Below the pieces are notes generated by a model. The model was given only the letters and a program-made list of their open reading frames with translations. It searched no databases and was not told the origin of the DNA. From the NCBI GenBank assembly GCA_965200375.1, contig OZ241353.1, positions 3,224,001 to 3,288,000 on the forward strand: 64,000 nucleotides of DNA, written 5' to 3'. The stretch comes from VXYL01 sp965200375 (GTDB taxonomy: Bacteria > Pseudomonadota > Gammaproteobacteria > Pseudomonadales > Azotimanducaceae). Both the position numbers and the translations under genes were made by a program. The first letter of the stretch is position 1. Each line of letters starts with the position of its first letter. Positions 54,208-62,192 of the stretch are shown here, piece by piece.

Positions 54208-55434
54208 GTGCCGGCCTTCGAGTATCGCGCCCTTGCGCCGGACGGGCGCCAGCGCAAGGGCGTGGTCGAGGGCGACAGCAGCCGCCAGGTGCGCCAGCAA
54301 CTGCGGGAGCAGGGTCTTGCGCCCATCGGAGTACGGGAGGCGGCGGCCAGGGCCAACGGCAGCGGTTCCGGGCCGCTGCCGCGGCTGGCCCTTGGGCGCT
54401 CCGTCTCGCCGCTGGACCTCGCCCTGTTCACGCGCCAGTTGGCGACCTTGGTGGCGGCGGGCCTGCCGGTGGAGGAGTCTCTGCGCACGATTGCAAGGCA
54501 GGCGGATCGCCGGCGCCTGTCCACGCTCATCGCCGGCGTGCGGGGCCGTGTGCTCGAGGGGCACTCGCTGGCCGCGGCGCTGGGCGAGTACCCGGACGTG
54601 TTCACGGCGACCTACCGCTCCACGGTGGCCGCCGGCGAGCAGTCCGGCTACCTGCACGCGGTGCTGGAAAACCTGGCCCACCACACCGAGCAGCGCTTCG
54701 AATCGGTGCGCAACGTGCAGATGGCCCTCTTCTATCCAGTGCTGCTGTTCGTGGTGTCGGTGGCCATCATCGCCGGCCTGATGGTGTACGTGGTGCCGGG
54801 CATCGTCGACGTGTTCGGCAACACCGGCCAGGAACTGCCGTTCCTGACCGTCGCGCTGATAGAGGTCAGCGGCTTCCTTGTGGATTTCGGCTGGCTGGTC
54901 GCCGCTGGCATGGCGGCGACCGTACTCCTGGTCCGCGGCCTGCTGCAGCGCCCGGACTGGCGGTTCGCCTGGGATCGGCGCAAGCTGGCGTTGCCCTTGG
55001 CGGGCAGGATCGCCCGCGGCGCCAACGCCAGCCGCTATGCGGCGACCCTGGCGATCCTCACCAACAGCGGCGTGCCGTTGGTCGATGCGATGCGGATCGC
55101 CACCGAAACCGCCGCCAACAGCTGGCTGAAGCAGCGGCTGCGGGAGGCCGTCCAGCAGGTGAGCGAGGGCAAGACGCTGCACGGCGCCCTGGAGGCGGCC
55201 GGGACCTTTCCGCCGATGTTCATCCACATGGTCGCCAGTGGCGAGGCCAGCGGCGAACTCGACGCCATGCTGGCCAAGGTGGCGGACTACCAGCAGCAGG
55301 AGCTGACGCGAACGGTGACGACGCTGGTGCAGCTGTTGCAGCCGCTGATGCTGCTGGCGATGGCAGGGCTGGTGCTGACCATCGTGCTTGCCATCCTGGT
55401 GCCGATTCTGGGCATGAGCCAGCTGGTCGCATGA
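54208..55434 (+). CDS. gspF: Type II secretion platform protein GspF
   Basis: 408 residues. Two repeated cytoplasmic domains and three membrane segments (LLFVVSVAIIAGLMVYVVPG, FGWLVAAGMAATVLLVRGLL and a C-terminal LLAMAGLVLTIVLAILVPIL). Start is MPAFEYRALAPDGRQRKGV, typical of GspF. It anchors GspE and the pseudopilus at the inner membrane. Its stop overlaps the gspG ATG (ATGA). Confidence 0.93.
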   Translation: MPAFEYRALAPDGRQRKGVVEGDSSRQVRQQLREQGLAPIGVREAAARANGSGSGPLPRLALGRSVSPLDLALFTRQLATLVAAGLPVEESLRTIARQADRRRLSTLIAGVRGRVLEGHSLAAALGEYPDVFTATYRSTVAAGEQSGYLHAVLENLAHHTEQRFESVRNVQMALFYPVLLFVVSVAIIAGLMVYVVPGIVDVFGNTGQELPFLTVALIEVSGFLVDFGWLVAAGMAATVLLVRGLLQRPDWRFAWDRRKLALPLAGRIARGANASRYAATLAILTNSGVPLVDAMRIATETAANSWLKQRLREAVQQVSEGKTLHGALEAAGTFPPMFIHMVASGEASGELDAMLAKVADYQQQELTRTVTTLVQLLQPLMLLAMAGLVLTIVLAILVPILGMSQLVA

Positions 55435-55892
55435 CGCTGGAGCGGAGCGGCCGGGCCCCAGCAGGGGCGCAGCGGACCCGGCCGACGCGGGGCTGGACCC
55501 TGATCGAGATCATGATGGTCGTGATCATCATCGGCATCCTGGTGGCCGTGGTGGTGCCGAACGTGGTCGGCGTCGGCGACGACGCCCGCCTGGAGGCTGA
55601 GAAGGCCAGCCTGCGGGGCATCGCCCAAGCGCTGGAACTCTACAAGCTGGACAATCGCCACTATCCCTCCACGGAGCAGGGCCTCGAAGCGCTGGTGGCC
55701 AAGCCCACGGGCTTTCCCGAAGCCAAGGGCTGGGGTCCGGCACCGTACCTGCGGAAGTATCCCGTGGATCAGTGGGAGAACGAGTACTTCTACGTCAGCG
55801 AAGGCAGGAGCTACCAGTTGAAGTCGCTGGGCGCGGACGGCGCCGAGGGCGGCGAGGACGTCGACGCCGACATCAGCTATGCGGACATCTAG
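55431..55892 (+). CDS. gspG: Major pseudopilin GspG
   Basis: 153 residues. The prepilin cleavage site is RG|WTLIEIMMVVIIIGILVA near residue 20, then PNVVGVGDDARLEAEKASLR and the Ca-site-like C-terminal part 'ADGAEGGEDVDADI'. An atypical Trp replaces the usual Phe after the cleavage Gly. It forms the pseudopilus. The TAG stop is the CTAG (55889-55892) that begins the first of two tandem repeat elements. Confidence 0.93.
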   Translation: MTLERSGRAPAGAQRTRPTRGWTLIEIMMVVIIIGILVAVVVPNVVGVGDDARLEAEKASLRGIAQALELYKLDNRHYPSTEQGLEALVAKPTGFPEAKGWGPAPYLRKYPVDQWENEYFYVSEGRSYQLKSLGADGAEGGEDVDADISYADI

Positions 55893-56053
55893 TGTGCCGC
55901 TTCCAAATGACGCGTGTTCCAGCGGGCGGGTTTCGTCGCAGGGCCGGGATGCCGGCGCGGCCTTGCGGGGCGGCACATCCTCAAGCAGCGCACTCCGAGG
56001 CGACGACGGACGAACGTGCCATTTGCCATGTCGATTCGGAATCGAACCGCCAG
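55889..56053 (+). mobile_element. CTAG repeat family A, first tandem copy in the gsp operon
   Basis: Starts at the CTAG of the gspG stop and ends at CCAG (56050-56053), which is also the left end of the next copy. Over 150 bp are identical to that copy. Its own ATG (56028) reads MSIRNRT and on into the second copy, not into a gene. Confidence 0.75.
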
Positions 56054-56214
56054 TGTGCCGCTTCCAAATGACGCGTGTTCCAGCGGGCGGGTTTCGTCGC
56101 AGGGCCGGGATGCCGGCGCGGCCTTGCGGGGCGGCACATCCTCAAGCAGCGCACTCCGAGGCGACGACGGACGAACGTGCCATTTGCCATGTCGATTCGG
56201 AATCGAACCACTAG
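56050..56214 (+). mobile_element. CTAG repeat family A, second tandem copy, providing the gspH start
   Basis: 165 bp ending at CTAG 56211-56214. The period between the tandem copies is 161 bp. The ATG at 56189 reads MSIRNRTTSGR directly into GspH. Confidence 0.75.
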
Positions 56215-56782
56215 CGGCCGCAGCGTCGCCGATCCAGCAGCCGCCGGCTTCACGCTGCTGGAGCTGCTGCTGGTGCTGGTCGTCGTCGGCGTGTTGGCAG
56301 GGACGGTGATCGCCGCCTTCCCGAACGTCGGCCATCAACGCCAGGTGCAGGCGGAGGCACAGCGGCTGGCCTTGGCCTTCGAACTGGCCCGGGGCGAGGC
56401 ACTGCGGCGGAACGAACTCTGGGGCCTGGCGGTGGAGGAGCGGGGCTATGCCTTCCATCGCTACGACGCCGACGGCAACTGGCTGCAAGTGGACCGACGC
56501 CCCTTGGCGCCGTGGTCCGCCGAGCACGGCATCTCGCTCGCCATCGAGCGCTCGGGGGCGCTGGCCGCGGCGCAACCCGGCAGCGTGGCGCGGAGGCGCG
56601 GCCCGCAAGACGCCGTGCCGGATGTCGCCATCCACCCCGGCGGCGAGGCGACGCCGTTTGCCGTCACCGTAGCCGGGGCCGGCAGCGACCATGCCTGGGT
56701 CGTCCGCAGCGACGGCTTTGCCCGCGCCGAGGCGCTGCCGGAAGAGCAGGCCGCCCGGCCACGGCTGCCGACGTTCCGTTAA
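56189..56782 (+). CDS. gspH: Minor pseudopilin GspH with repeat-derived start
   Basis: 197 residues from ATG 56189 within the element. The leader MSIRNRTTSGRSVADPAAAG is followed by the cleavage point and FTLLELLLVLVVVGVLAGTV. Between the element end and the cleavage site there is no ATG, GTG or TTG in frame, so no start other than the element's is usable. Relatives usually have a 6-15 residue basic leader; here the element's two Arg supply the positive charge. The body ends RLPTFR. It belongs to the tip of the pseudopilus. Confidence 0.88.
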   Translation: MSIRNRTTSGRSVADPAAAGFTLLELLLVLVVVGVLAGTVIAAFPNVGHQRQVQAEAQRLALAFELARGEALRRNELWGLAVEERGYAFHRYDADGNWLQVDRRPLAPWSAEHGISLAIERSGALAAAQPGSVARRRGPQDAVPDVAIHPGGEATPFAVTVAGAGSDHAWVVRSDGFARAEALPEEQAARPRLPTFR

Positions 56783-56792
56783 GAGGCGAGGA

Positions 56793-57236
56793 GTGCCGGG
56801 CTTCACGCTGCTCGAGCTGATGCTGGCGCTGGCGGTGCTGGCAATCGTGGCGGTGGCGGTCCTTGGCCGGGGCGCCGATACCGTGGCCCAGCTACACGGC
56901 TTGGAGCAGCGCACCCTGGCGCACTGGGTGGCGGAAAACGAACTGGCGCGGCTGCGGCTAGCGCAACGTCGCGCCGCCAGCGAACTGCGCGCCAAGGCGG
57001 ACGGGAAGGGCGCTGGGCGGGTGACGGAGGACGAACCGGCGGCCGGTCCGGCGCCGCTGCCGGTCGGCACGCGGCGCAGCGAGCAGCGGCTGGGCAGCCG
57101 GGTCTGGCGCATCGTGGTGGAGACCGCGCGCACCGAGCATCCGTCGCTGCGCCGGGTAGAGGTCCGCGTGTTTGCAGGGGAGACTGCCGGTGCTGCGCCG
57201 ACGGCGGCTTTGGTCGGGTTCCTGGGCCCGAACTGA
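56793..57236 (+). CDS. gspI: Minor pseudopilin GspI
   Basis: 147 residues from GTG 56793, after GAGGCGAGGA. The leader is only MPG before FTLLELMLALAVLAIVAVAV, very short but workable. Later: WVAENELARLRLAQRRAASE and RIVVETARTEHPSLRRVEVR, usual for GspI. The next gene starts one base after its stop. Confidence 0.88.
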   Translation: MPGFTLLELMLALAVLAIVAVAVLGRGADTVAQLHGLEQRTLAHWVAENELARLRLAQRRAASELRAKADGKGAGRVTEDEPAAGPAPLPVGTRRSEQRLGSRVWRIVVETARTEHPSLRRVEVRVFAGETAGAAPTAALVGFLGPN

Positions 57237-57237
57237 G

Positions 57238-57984
57238 GTGGCGCAGCCAATAGCTGTCCTGGTGCTGGGGGGAGGCTGCCGGCAGGGCCGGCCTGGAAGG
57301 ACTGCTCCGGTCGGGACCGCCGGCTTCACGCTGCTCGAGATCCTCGTGGCGCTGGCCGTATTCGCCATCGTCAGCGTGTTGGCGACGCGCATTCTCGGCA
57401 GCATCGTCGATCTGGCGGACGCCACTGGCGAACGCGGCGCGGCATTGGCGGACGTGCAGCGGGCGCTGGCCGTCGTCGAACGGGACGTCGAGCAGATGGT
57501 GCGGCGTCCGGTGCGCGACGAGCTGGGCGACCTCGGGCCGGCAGTCGCCATCGGCGGCGCAACGCTCGTCGAGTTCACGCGCCAAGGCTGGCAGAACCCG
57601 CTGGCCAAGCCGCGCACGACCTTGCAGCGGGTGGCCTACGCACACCGGGGCGAGCAGCTCCTGCGGCTCTATTGGCCGGTGCTGGACCGTGCGCTGGGCT
57701 CGGCGCCAGTCGTCCAAGTGCTGCTCGACGGTGTCGCCGAGGCCGACTTCATCGCTCACGACGACGTGGACCAGGAACATCGCTACTGGCCGCCCGGCAA
57801 AGAGTCTGGGGTGGACCTCGCCGCGGTGGAGCTGCGCTTGCAGACGGCCGCGTTCGGCCGCCTGGCCCGGCTGTGGCTGGTGCCTGCCGGCGCCGAGTCC
57901 CTGCCGGCGTTGGCAGCGGAGACGCCGGAGCAGGCGCCGACCGAGGACGAATTCGAAGACCGGGAAGAATCGGAAGAGCGGTGA
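57238..57984 (+). CDS. gspJ: Minor pseudopilin GspJ
   Basis: 248 residues from GTG 57238. A 26-residue leader ends in TAG|FTLLEILVALAVFAIVSVLA. The body has LADVQRALAVVERDVEQMVR and FTRQGWQNPLAKPRTTLQRV, the latter a close match to the GspJ signature. The C-terminus is acidic (EDEFEDREESEER). Between this gene and gspK a Uma2 gene intervenes. Confidence 0.9.
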   Translation: MAQPIAVLVLGGGCRQGRPGRTAPVGTAGFTLLEILVALAVFAIVSVLATRILGSIVDLADATGERGAALADVQRALAVVERDVEQMVRRPVRDELGDLGPAVAIGGATLVEFTRQGWQNPLAKPRTTLQRVAYAHRGEQLLRLYWPVLDRALGSAPVVQVLLDGVAEADFIAHDDVDQEHRYWPPGKESGVDLAAVELRLQTAAFGRLARLWLVPAGAESLPALAAETPEQAPTEDEFEDREESEER

Positions 57985-58177
57985 GCCAGCGACGACGTTG
58001 CCGCTGCATCAGCCGGAGTGATCGGAGAGCGCATGGGTGACATGGCGCGTTGCGTACGCACCCGCTTTGGGCCGCCACGTCGTTGAAGCTGTCCGGCTGC
58101 AAACGGCCCCGCTTGCCCGCGGGCGACTCTCCGGCACTTTGCTATGCTGCGCCGCTTGGCGAAGCCATAGAACAGCC

Positions 58178-58804
58178 ATGAGCGCCAGAACGGCATCGAC
58201 GCGACTGCACTTGCTCTGCAACGGTGCGCGGCTCGACCTTGCGCCGATGCAGGGCCTGTGGACGCAAGCGCAGTACCTCCGGCTCACCGACCACTCCCGG
58301 CAGCTGCTCGAGTTTACCGACGGCCGGTTGGAGACGCTGCCGATGCCCACCCGCGGCCACCAGGCCATATCCAGATACCTGCTGCTGGCCTGGCTGCCGG
58401 TCGTGCGGGCAGCGGGCGGCGAGCTGTTCTACGCGCCTTTGCGGCTGCGCATTCGCGAGGGCAAGTTCCGCGAACCGGATCTGCTGCTGCTGCGCGACGC
58501 CCAGGACCCGCGCAATCGAGACGACTACTGGCGCGGCGCGGACCTGGTCGCGGAAATCGTCAGCCCGGACGATCCAGAACGCGACACGCACGAGAAGCGC
58601 CTGGACTACGCCGAGGCCCGCATTCCCGAGTACTGGATCGTCAATCCTCTGGACGAGACCGTGACGGTGCTGTCGCTGCAGGGCGACGCCTACGCGGAAC
58701 ATGGCGTCTATCGCCGCGGCGAACGGGCGGAGTCCGCGCTGCTCGACGCGCTTGCGGCGGATGTCACCGAGGTGTTCGATGCCGCGCTTGCGCGACTTGG
58801 TTGA
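58178..58804 (+). CDS. Uma2-family (DUF820) nuclease-like protein between gspJ and gspK
   Basis: 208 residues from ATG 58178. The PD-(D/E)xK pattern is LLEFTDGRLETLPMPTRGHQ, then GKFREPDLLLLRDAQ, and DLVAEIVSPDDPERDTHEKR with YAEARIPEYWIVNP. This is the Uma2 group, abundant in cyanobacteria and some other bacteria; function mostly unknown. It has its own possible promoter (TGCTATGCT, 58140-58148). The gene interrupts the gsp operon and was probably acquired separately. Confidence 0.85.
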   Translation: MSARTASTRLHLLCNGARLDLAPMQGLWTQAQYLRLTDHSRQLLEFTDGRLETLPMPTRGHQAISRYLLLAWLPVVRAAGGELFYAPLRLRIREGKFREPDLLLLRDAQDPRNRDDYWRGADLVAEIVSPDDPERDTHEKRLDYAEARIPEYWIVNPLDETVTVLSLQGDAYAEHGVYRRGERAESALLDALAADVTEVFDAALARLG

Positions 58805-58937
58805 GTCCGCCGGCCGAGGGGCGGTGGAGTTCCGCTCCCCAACGCGCGCCGCTGGCGGCTGGCGCACGGCCGCGATCCGAGACGCGGAGCGCTAGCCAAG
58901 CTCCTCGCGAGGCGCAGCGGCACTGTCGCGGCCCACG

Positions 58938-59996
58938 ATGCCAGCGGTTCGCTCCAATCGCGGCGTAGCCCTGGTGAGCGTGCTGCTGATCGTCCTCGTG
59001 GCGACGGCGCTTGCCTATCAGGTCGCCATGCGCCACAGCTTCACCGTTGCCCAAAGCCGCCAGCTTCTGCATGGCGCCGAAGCGCGGCAGCATGCGCTCG
59101 GCGCGGAGCAGTTCGGCCGCGAACTGCTGGCCGCGGACTGGCAGGACGAAGGCACCCGGGCTGCGGACACGCTGACCGAGGCCTGGGCTCGCTTCGGCGC
59201 TCCGCCGCAGAGGAACGCGGGGGAGCCCGAAACGGCGCCGGCACGGCAAGTGGCAGCGCTCAAGCGGACGTTCGCGTCCACCTTCGCGCTCGAAGACGGG
59301 GATCTCGAGCTGCGCATCGATGATCTCTCGGCCCGGTTCAACCTCAACGCGCTGGTCGGCGACCACGGGGCGGACAACGTGGCTCGCCTGCAACGGCTGT
59401 TGGGCCATCTCGGCCTCGACCCGACCGTGGCCCACCGCTGGCGGGACTGGATCGACGCCGACCAGGACGTCGACGGCCTGGGCGCGGAGGATGCCGAGTA
59501 TCTGCTGCGCGATCCCGCCTCCCGGGCGGCCAACCAGCCAGGCGTCCACCCCTCGGAGCTGCAATTCGTGGCCGGGTTGAGCACGGCGGACTACCGGCGT
59601 CTGCGGCGCTACGTGGCGCTGCTGCCCACAAGGGCGCTGCGCGTCAACGTCAATACGGCGCCAGCGCCGGTGCTTGGCGCGTTGGCGCCGAACTTCCCGC
59701 CGGCCGAGGCGGAGCAGATCGTCCAGCCCCGCCGGTTCGAGGACGTGGAGAGCGTGGTGGCGGCCCACGCGGCGCTGGGCGAGGCAGTGCGCGTCCTTGC
59801 GGTGCACAGCGAGTTCTTCCGCTTGCAGGCCCGGGCCCGGGTAGGGCGTTCCCGCGCGGTGCTCACCTCGATGCTGCACCGGGATGCGAGCACCGGCGCC
59901 CTGACGCTGCTGTCGCGCAGCTTCGGGGAACGCTTCGATGCACTGGCGTCGGAAGGTGCCGACGGCACGATGGTCGACCCCGTTGGCAGGCCATAG
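58938..59996 (+). CDS. gspK: Minor pseudopilin GspK
   Basis: 352 residues. The leader MPAVRSNRG precedes VALVSVLLIVLVATALAYQV; the Gly-Val start is normal for GspK, which lacks Glu5. Middle: LELRIDDLSARFNLNALVGD and WRDWIDADQDVDGLGAEDAE, then a domain with LRVNVNTAPAPVLGALAPNF. It caps the pseudopilus. gspL, gspM, gspC and gspD are not in the window. Confidence 0.92.
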   Translation: MPAVRSNRGVALVSVLLIVLVATALAYQVAMRHSFTVAQSRQLLHGAEARQHALGAEQFGRELLAADWQDEGTRAADTLTEAWARFGAPPQRNAGEPETAPARQVAALKRTFASTFALEDGDLELRIDDLSARFNLNALVGDHGADNVARLQRLLGHLGLDPTVAHRWRDWIDADQDVDGLGAEDAEYLLRDPASRAANQPGVHPSELQFVAGLSTADYRRLRRYVALLPTRALRVNVNTAPAPVLGALAPNFPPAEAEQIVQPRRFEDVESVVAAHAALGEAVRVLAVHSEFFRLQARARVGRSRAVLTSMLHRDASTGALTLLSRSFGERFDALASEGADGTMVDPVGRP

Positions 59997-60084
59997 CGTT
60001 CTTCAGCCTGCCGTGGGGGAGCCGGGCGCGCGAGCGCCAACGATCATGCCTGGCAACCGCAAAAGCGCTAGACTCCGCACCGAT

Positions 60085-60193
60085 GGCGGCCGTACCGGTC
60101 CCTCGCGGCGAGTTCGGCGTGAACCCCGTCAGGCCCGGAAGGGAGCAGCGGCAGCGGCGGATTCGGGCGCCGAGGCACGGCTGGTACGCCGCC
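60085..60193 (+). ncRNA. ffs: Small signal recognition particle RNA
   Basis: The domain IV core GTCAGGCCCGGAAGGGAGCA is at 60128-60147. Outer arms GGCGG and CGTACC at 60085-60096 pair with GGTACG and CCGCC at 60183-60193, making one long hairpin of about 109 nt, the short bacterial form. TAGACT at 60069-60074 is a likely -10. It binds Ffh to deliver nascent membrane proteins. tRNA-Ser follows 39 bases later. Confidence 0.92.
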
Positions 60194-60232
60194 TCCTATT
60201 GAGCGGACCGCCACGGTTGAGCGCATCGCAAC

Positions 60233-60322
60233 GGAGAGGTGTCCGAGCGGCTGAAGGAGCACGCCTGGAAAGTGTGTATGGGCGAGAGCCCATCGAGGGT
60301 TCGAATCCCTCCCTCTCCGCCA
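60233..60322 (+). tRNA. tRNA-Ser (GGA)
   Basis: 90 nt with encoded CCA. The acceptor pairs GGAGAGG with CCTCTCC; the anticodon loop is TGGAAAG (anticodon GGA). A long variable arm (GGGCGAGAGCCC) is typical of serine tRNA, and the T loop is GGTTCGAATCC. The third peptide-module copy begins within 50 bases of its 3' end. Confidence 0.97.
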
Positions 60323-60371
60323 CACGACGCGCGTAATTGGTTGATCATACTGCGTTTTTGGGCGCGACGGT

Positions 60372-60720
60372 CTGCCATAGAAGGGTTGCCATAAGTCCGG
60401 CTGCGGAAGGGCGGCTTCGAATACTTCCAGGTCGCCCACCTCCAACGAGGTGGGTAGGTTTAGCCCAGCCTGTACCTAGGCGCACCTTGGGTGCTTGTGG
60501 GCGCGTTTCCTGCCGAGCGTGGCCAAACGCACTGCCGGAACTCGACTCTGCCACAAGCACTCTGGGCGTGTTCCGGGCGTCTTGGTCGCGCAAAGTACTC
60601 CACAATCAACGACCTAGCGCCCGATGGCACCGGAAGGCGTCCAAGGCTGCTGGCAGCGTTCTAGGGCGAGTCCGGTCGCGTTCCATCGCAAGCCATTGAT
60701 TGCAGCCGGGAGTTCAGAAA
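60372..60720 (+). repeat. Peptide module, copy C, internally deleted
   Basis: Starts with CTGCCATAG and TTGCCATAA (60372-60394), then jumps directly to the last 15 codons of the peptide gene and the conserved trailer (about 60480-60680). The promoter and most of the peptide gene present in copies A and B are missing. It leads into the conserved leader and the coiled-coil gene at 60961. Confidence 0.6.
60432..60479 (+). pseudogene. Remnant of the peptide gene, last 15 codons
   Basis: Reads SPTSNEVGRFSPACT then TAG, matching APTSSEVGQFTPTCS at the end of copy B residue by residue except for conservative changes. No start or leader remains. Confidence 0.6.
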
Positions 60721-60780
60721 GTTCGGGTTCTTCGCGCTTGGGATCGTCGCCGCCCCGGCCGCGTAGTTCGCTACGCAACG

Positions 60781-60960
60781 CTAACCGAAGTTTGCGCCTT
60801 TCGGCCCTTGGGCCGGGTGCCTGCCGAATACACGTCGGCGAGAAGGTTCTGTGCACTGAACGGCCCGAATAGGCAGGAAGGACACAATGCGCGTTCTTCG
60901 TAGCAACGGCCCGGCCACTGCCGGTTCGGAGACTTGGGAACGCACCGGAGACAATCGACG
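60781..60960 (+). promoter_or_regulatory. Conserved leader of the coiled-coil gene (copy C)
   Basis: Same arrangement as 8274-8475, with palindrome CGGCCCTTGGGCCG (60802-60815) and 'cacaatgcgcgttctt' 70 bases before the ATG. Probably shared promoter and 5' UTR. Confidence 0.5.
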
Positions 60961-61491
60961 ATGAGAAACCTCATGCTCGCCATCGCAGCGGCGGCTTTCG
61001 CAACGCTCGAGCCTTCGGCGCTGGCAGCTGAAGGGCAGGGCGACAACAACGAGCAGCCGACGATGGCCGAGCTCGCCAGCAAGGTGGACGGTCTGGGAAC
61101 CAGGCTTGGCGGCATCGAAGCCACGCTAGGCAATCTCGCAACGGCAACGGTAGGCACTTCGGCGACCAGCATTGCCAGCAAGGTGGACGCGCTCTCCAGC
61201 ACCGTCGCTGCCAACCACACAGCCATCGTCGGCAAGTTCGCGCTGCAGATGGCGGCGGTAATGACAAAGTCGACAACGCTCATCAATGCCACATCGCCCA
61301 CCGGCATGAACTACAACGCTGCCTACTACTTGGTAGGCGAAAGCACGATCGAAGATGGCTTTGGCATCGCCAGTAGCACGTCGGGGCTTAGCTTCTTTCC
61401 CACGCATCGGTTTCCGGCCGGTTTCACCTTCACCGACGACAAACCGCTGGCTTCCTACACCGGCGCGTTCAAGATCACGAAACTCAAGTAG
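60961..61491 (+). CDS. Secreted coiled-coil protein of the peptide module, short form
   Basis: 176 residues. Signal peptide MRNLMLAIAAAAFATLEPSALA, acidic linker, then a coiled coil (MAELASKVDGLGTRLGGIEA ... ASKVDALSSTVAANHTAIVG) and KFALQMAAVMT. The end, LASYTGAFKITKLK, matches the paralog at 7470-8273. The middle region (about 110-160: ATSPTGMNYNAAYYLVGEST onward) is different and shorter. Variation confined to one segment suggests exchange or diversification there. Function unknown; no homologous family recognised. Confidence 0.7.
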   Translation: MRNLMLAIAAAAFATLEPSALAAEGQGDNNEQPTMAELASKVDGLGTRLGGIEATLGNLATATVGTSATSIASKVDALSSTVAANHTAIVGKFALQMAAVMTKSTTLINATSPTGMNYNAAYYLVGESTIEDGFGIASSTSGLSFFPTHRFPAGFTFTDDKPLASYTGAFKITKLK

Positions 61492-61647
61492 GAAACAGGA
61501 ACGCGAGCGCAGCAGCGCTTGGCGAGGCGCGGTCGCTGACGCACGAGTTCCGGGGACATCGCCTACGGACGTGTCAGCCCAAGCGGCTCCCTCGGCGGTC
61601 GGCGTAGTGCTACGGTAGCGGCGTCGATAGGGTCGGAGGACCGTGCC

Positions 61648-61974
61648 GTGGGCAACGCGAGCGCCACATGGAGCGGCTGGGCGCAGATGATGACGGTGGT
61701 GGTCGCCGTGGTGGGCGCTGCTTGGGGGCTGGCATGGTCCCTCGGCGGCAACTTCGAGCGGCTCGGCGCTGCCGTGGAGCGCAACGCGAAGGCCATTGAA
61801 CGCAATGCCGCGGCCATCGAACGGAACGCGCGGCTGCACACGGAGGCCCTCGGTCGCGTACAGGCGTCGGTGGACGGGAACCGGGCGGCGATCGCGGAGA
61901 ACGCCGCGGCGATCGCACGGCTCGCGGGCCAATACGCGGAGCATGTTCGGCACCACGATGGCGGTGGGGGCTAA
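61648..61974 (+). CDS. Membrane-anchored heptad-repeat protein, copy 1
   Basis: 108 residues from GTG 61648. One membrane helix (WAQMMTVVVAVVGAAWGLAW, about 11-30), then exact seven-residue repeats built on AIERNAA (about 44-66), and a second helix LAGQYAEHVRHHDGGGG. The paralog at 63535-63882 is almost identical apart from one extra heptad. The upstream regions of both are also similar. The TAA stop is in CTAA, the left border of an 87-bp repeat. No known function; looks like a small coiled-coil anchor. Confidence 0.7.
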   Translation: MGNASATWSGWAQMMTVVVAVVGAAWGLAWSLGGNFERLGAAVERNAKAIERNAAAIERNARLHTEALGRVQASVDGNRAAIAENAAAIARLAGQYAEHVRHHDGGGG

Positions 61975-62057
61975 CGCCAAGCCGCACTGGAGTGATGGTC
62001 CAGACCGGCGCGGTGCCGCCAGCTCATCCGTCATTGCAATCGGGTTTGGCCCGCTAG
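61971..62057 (+). mobile_element. CTAG repeat family B, copy 1
   Basis: 87 bp from CTAA (61971) to CTAG (62054-62057). It matches the reverse complement of 63879-63966 over about 75 bases, including GGAGTGATGGTCCAGA and CATCCGTCATTGCAATCGGG. The left border includes the stop codon of the heptad protein. Confidence 0.6.
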
Positions 62058-62108
62058 CATCCCGCCAGCATCTCGGCCATGCCGCAAGGGACGCGGCAAG
62101 ACGAGGTT

Positions 62109-62183
62109 TGGAGCGGGAAACGGGGATTGAACCCGCGACCCCAACCTTGGCAAGGTTGTGCTCTACCACTGAGCTATTCCCGC
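62109..62183 (-). tRNA. tRNA-Gly (GCC)
   Basis: 75 nt with CCA on the minus strand. Acceptor GCGGGAA with TTCCCGC, D arm AGCTCAGTGGTAGAGC, anticodon loop TTGCCAA (GCC), T loop GGTTCAATCCC. It starts 10 bases before the GT2 gene on the other strand. Confidence 0.97.
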
Positions 62184-62192
62184 TCGCGGACG

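Noticed and set aside
55889..56214. CRISPR-like array
   Set aside because: Two 161-bp tandem units sharing one border have no short repeat-spacer structure, and no cas genes are present.
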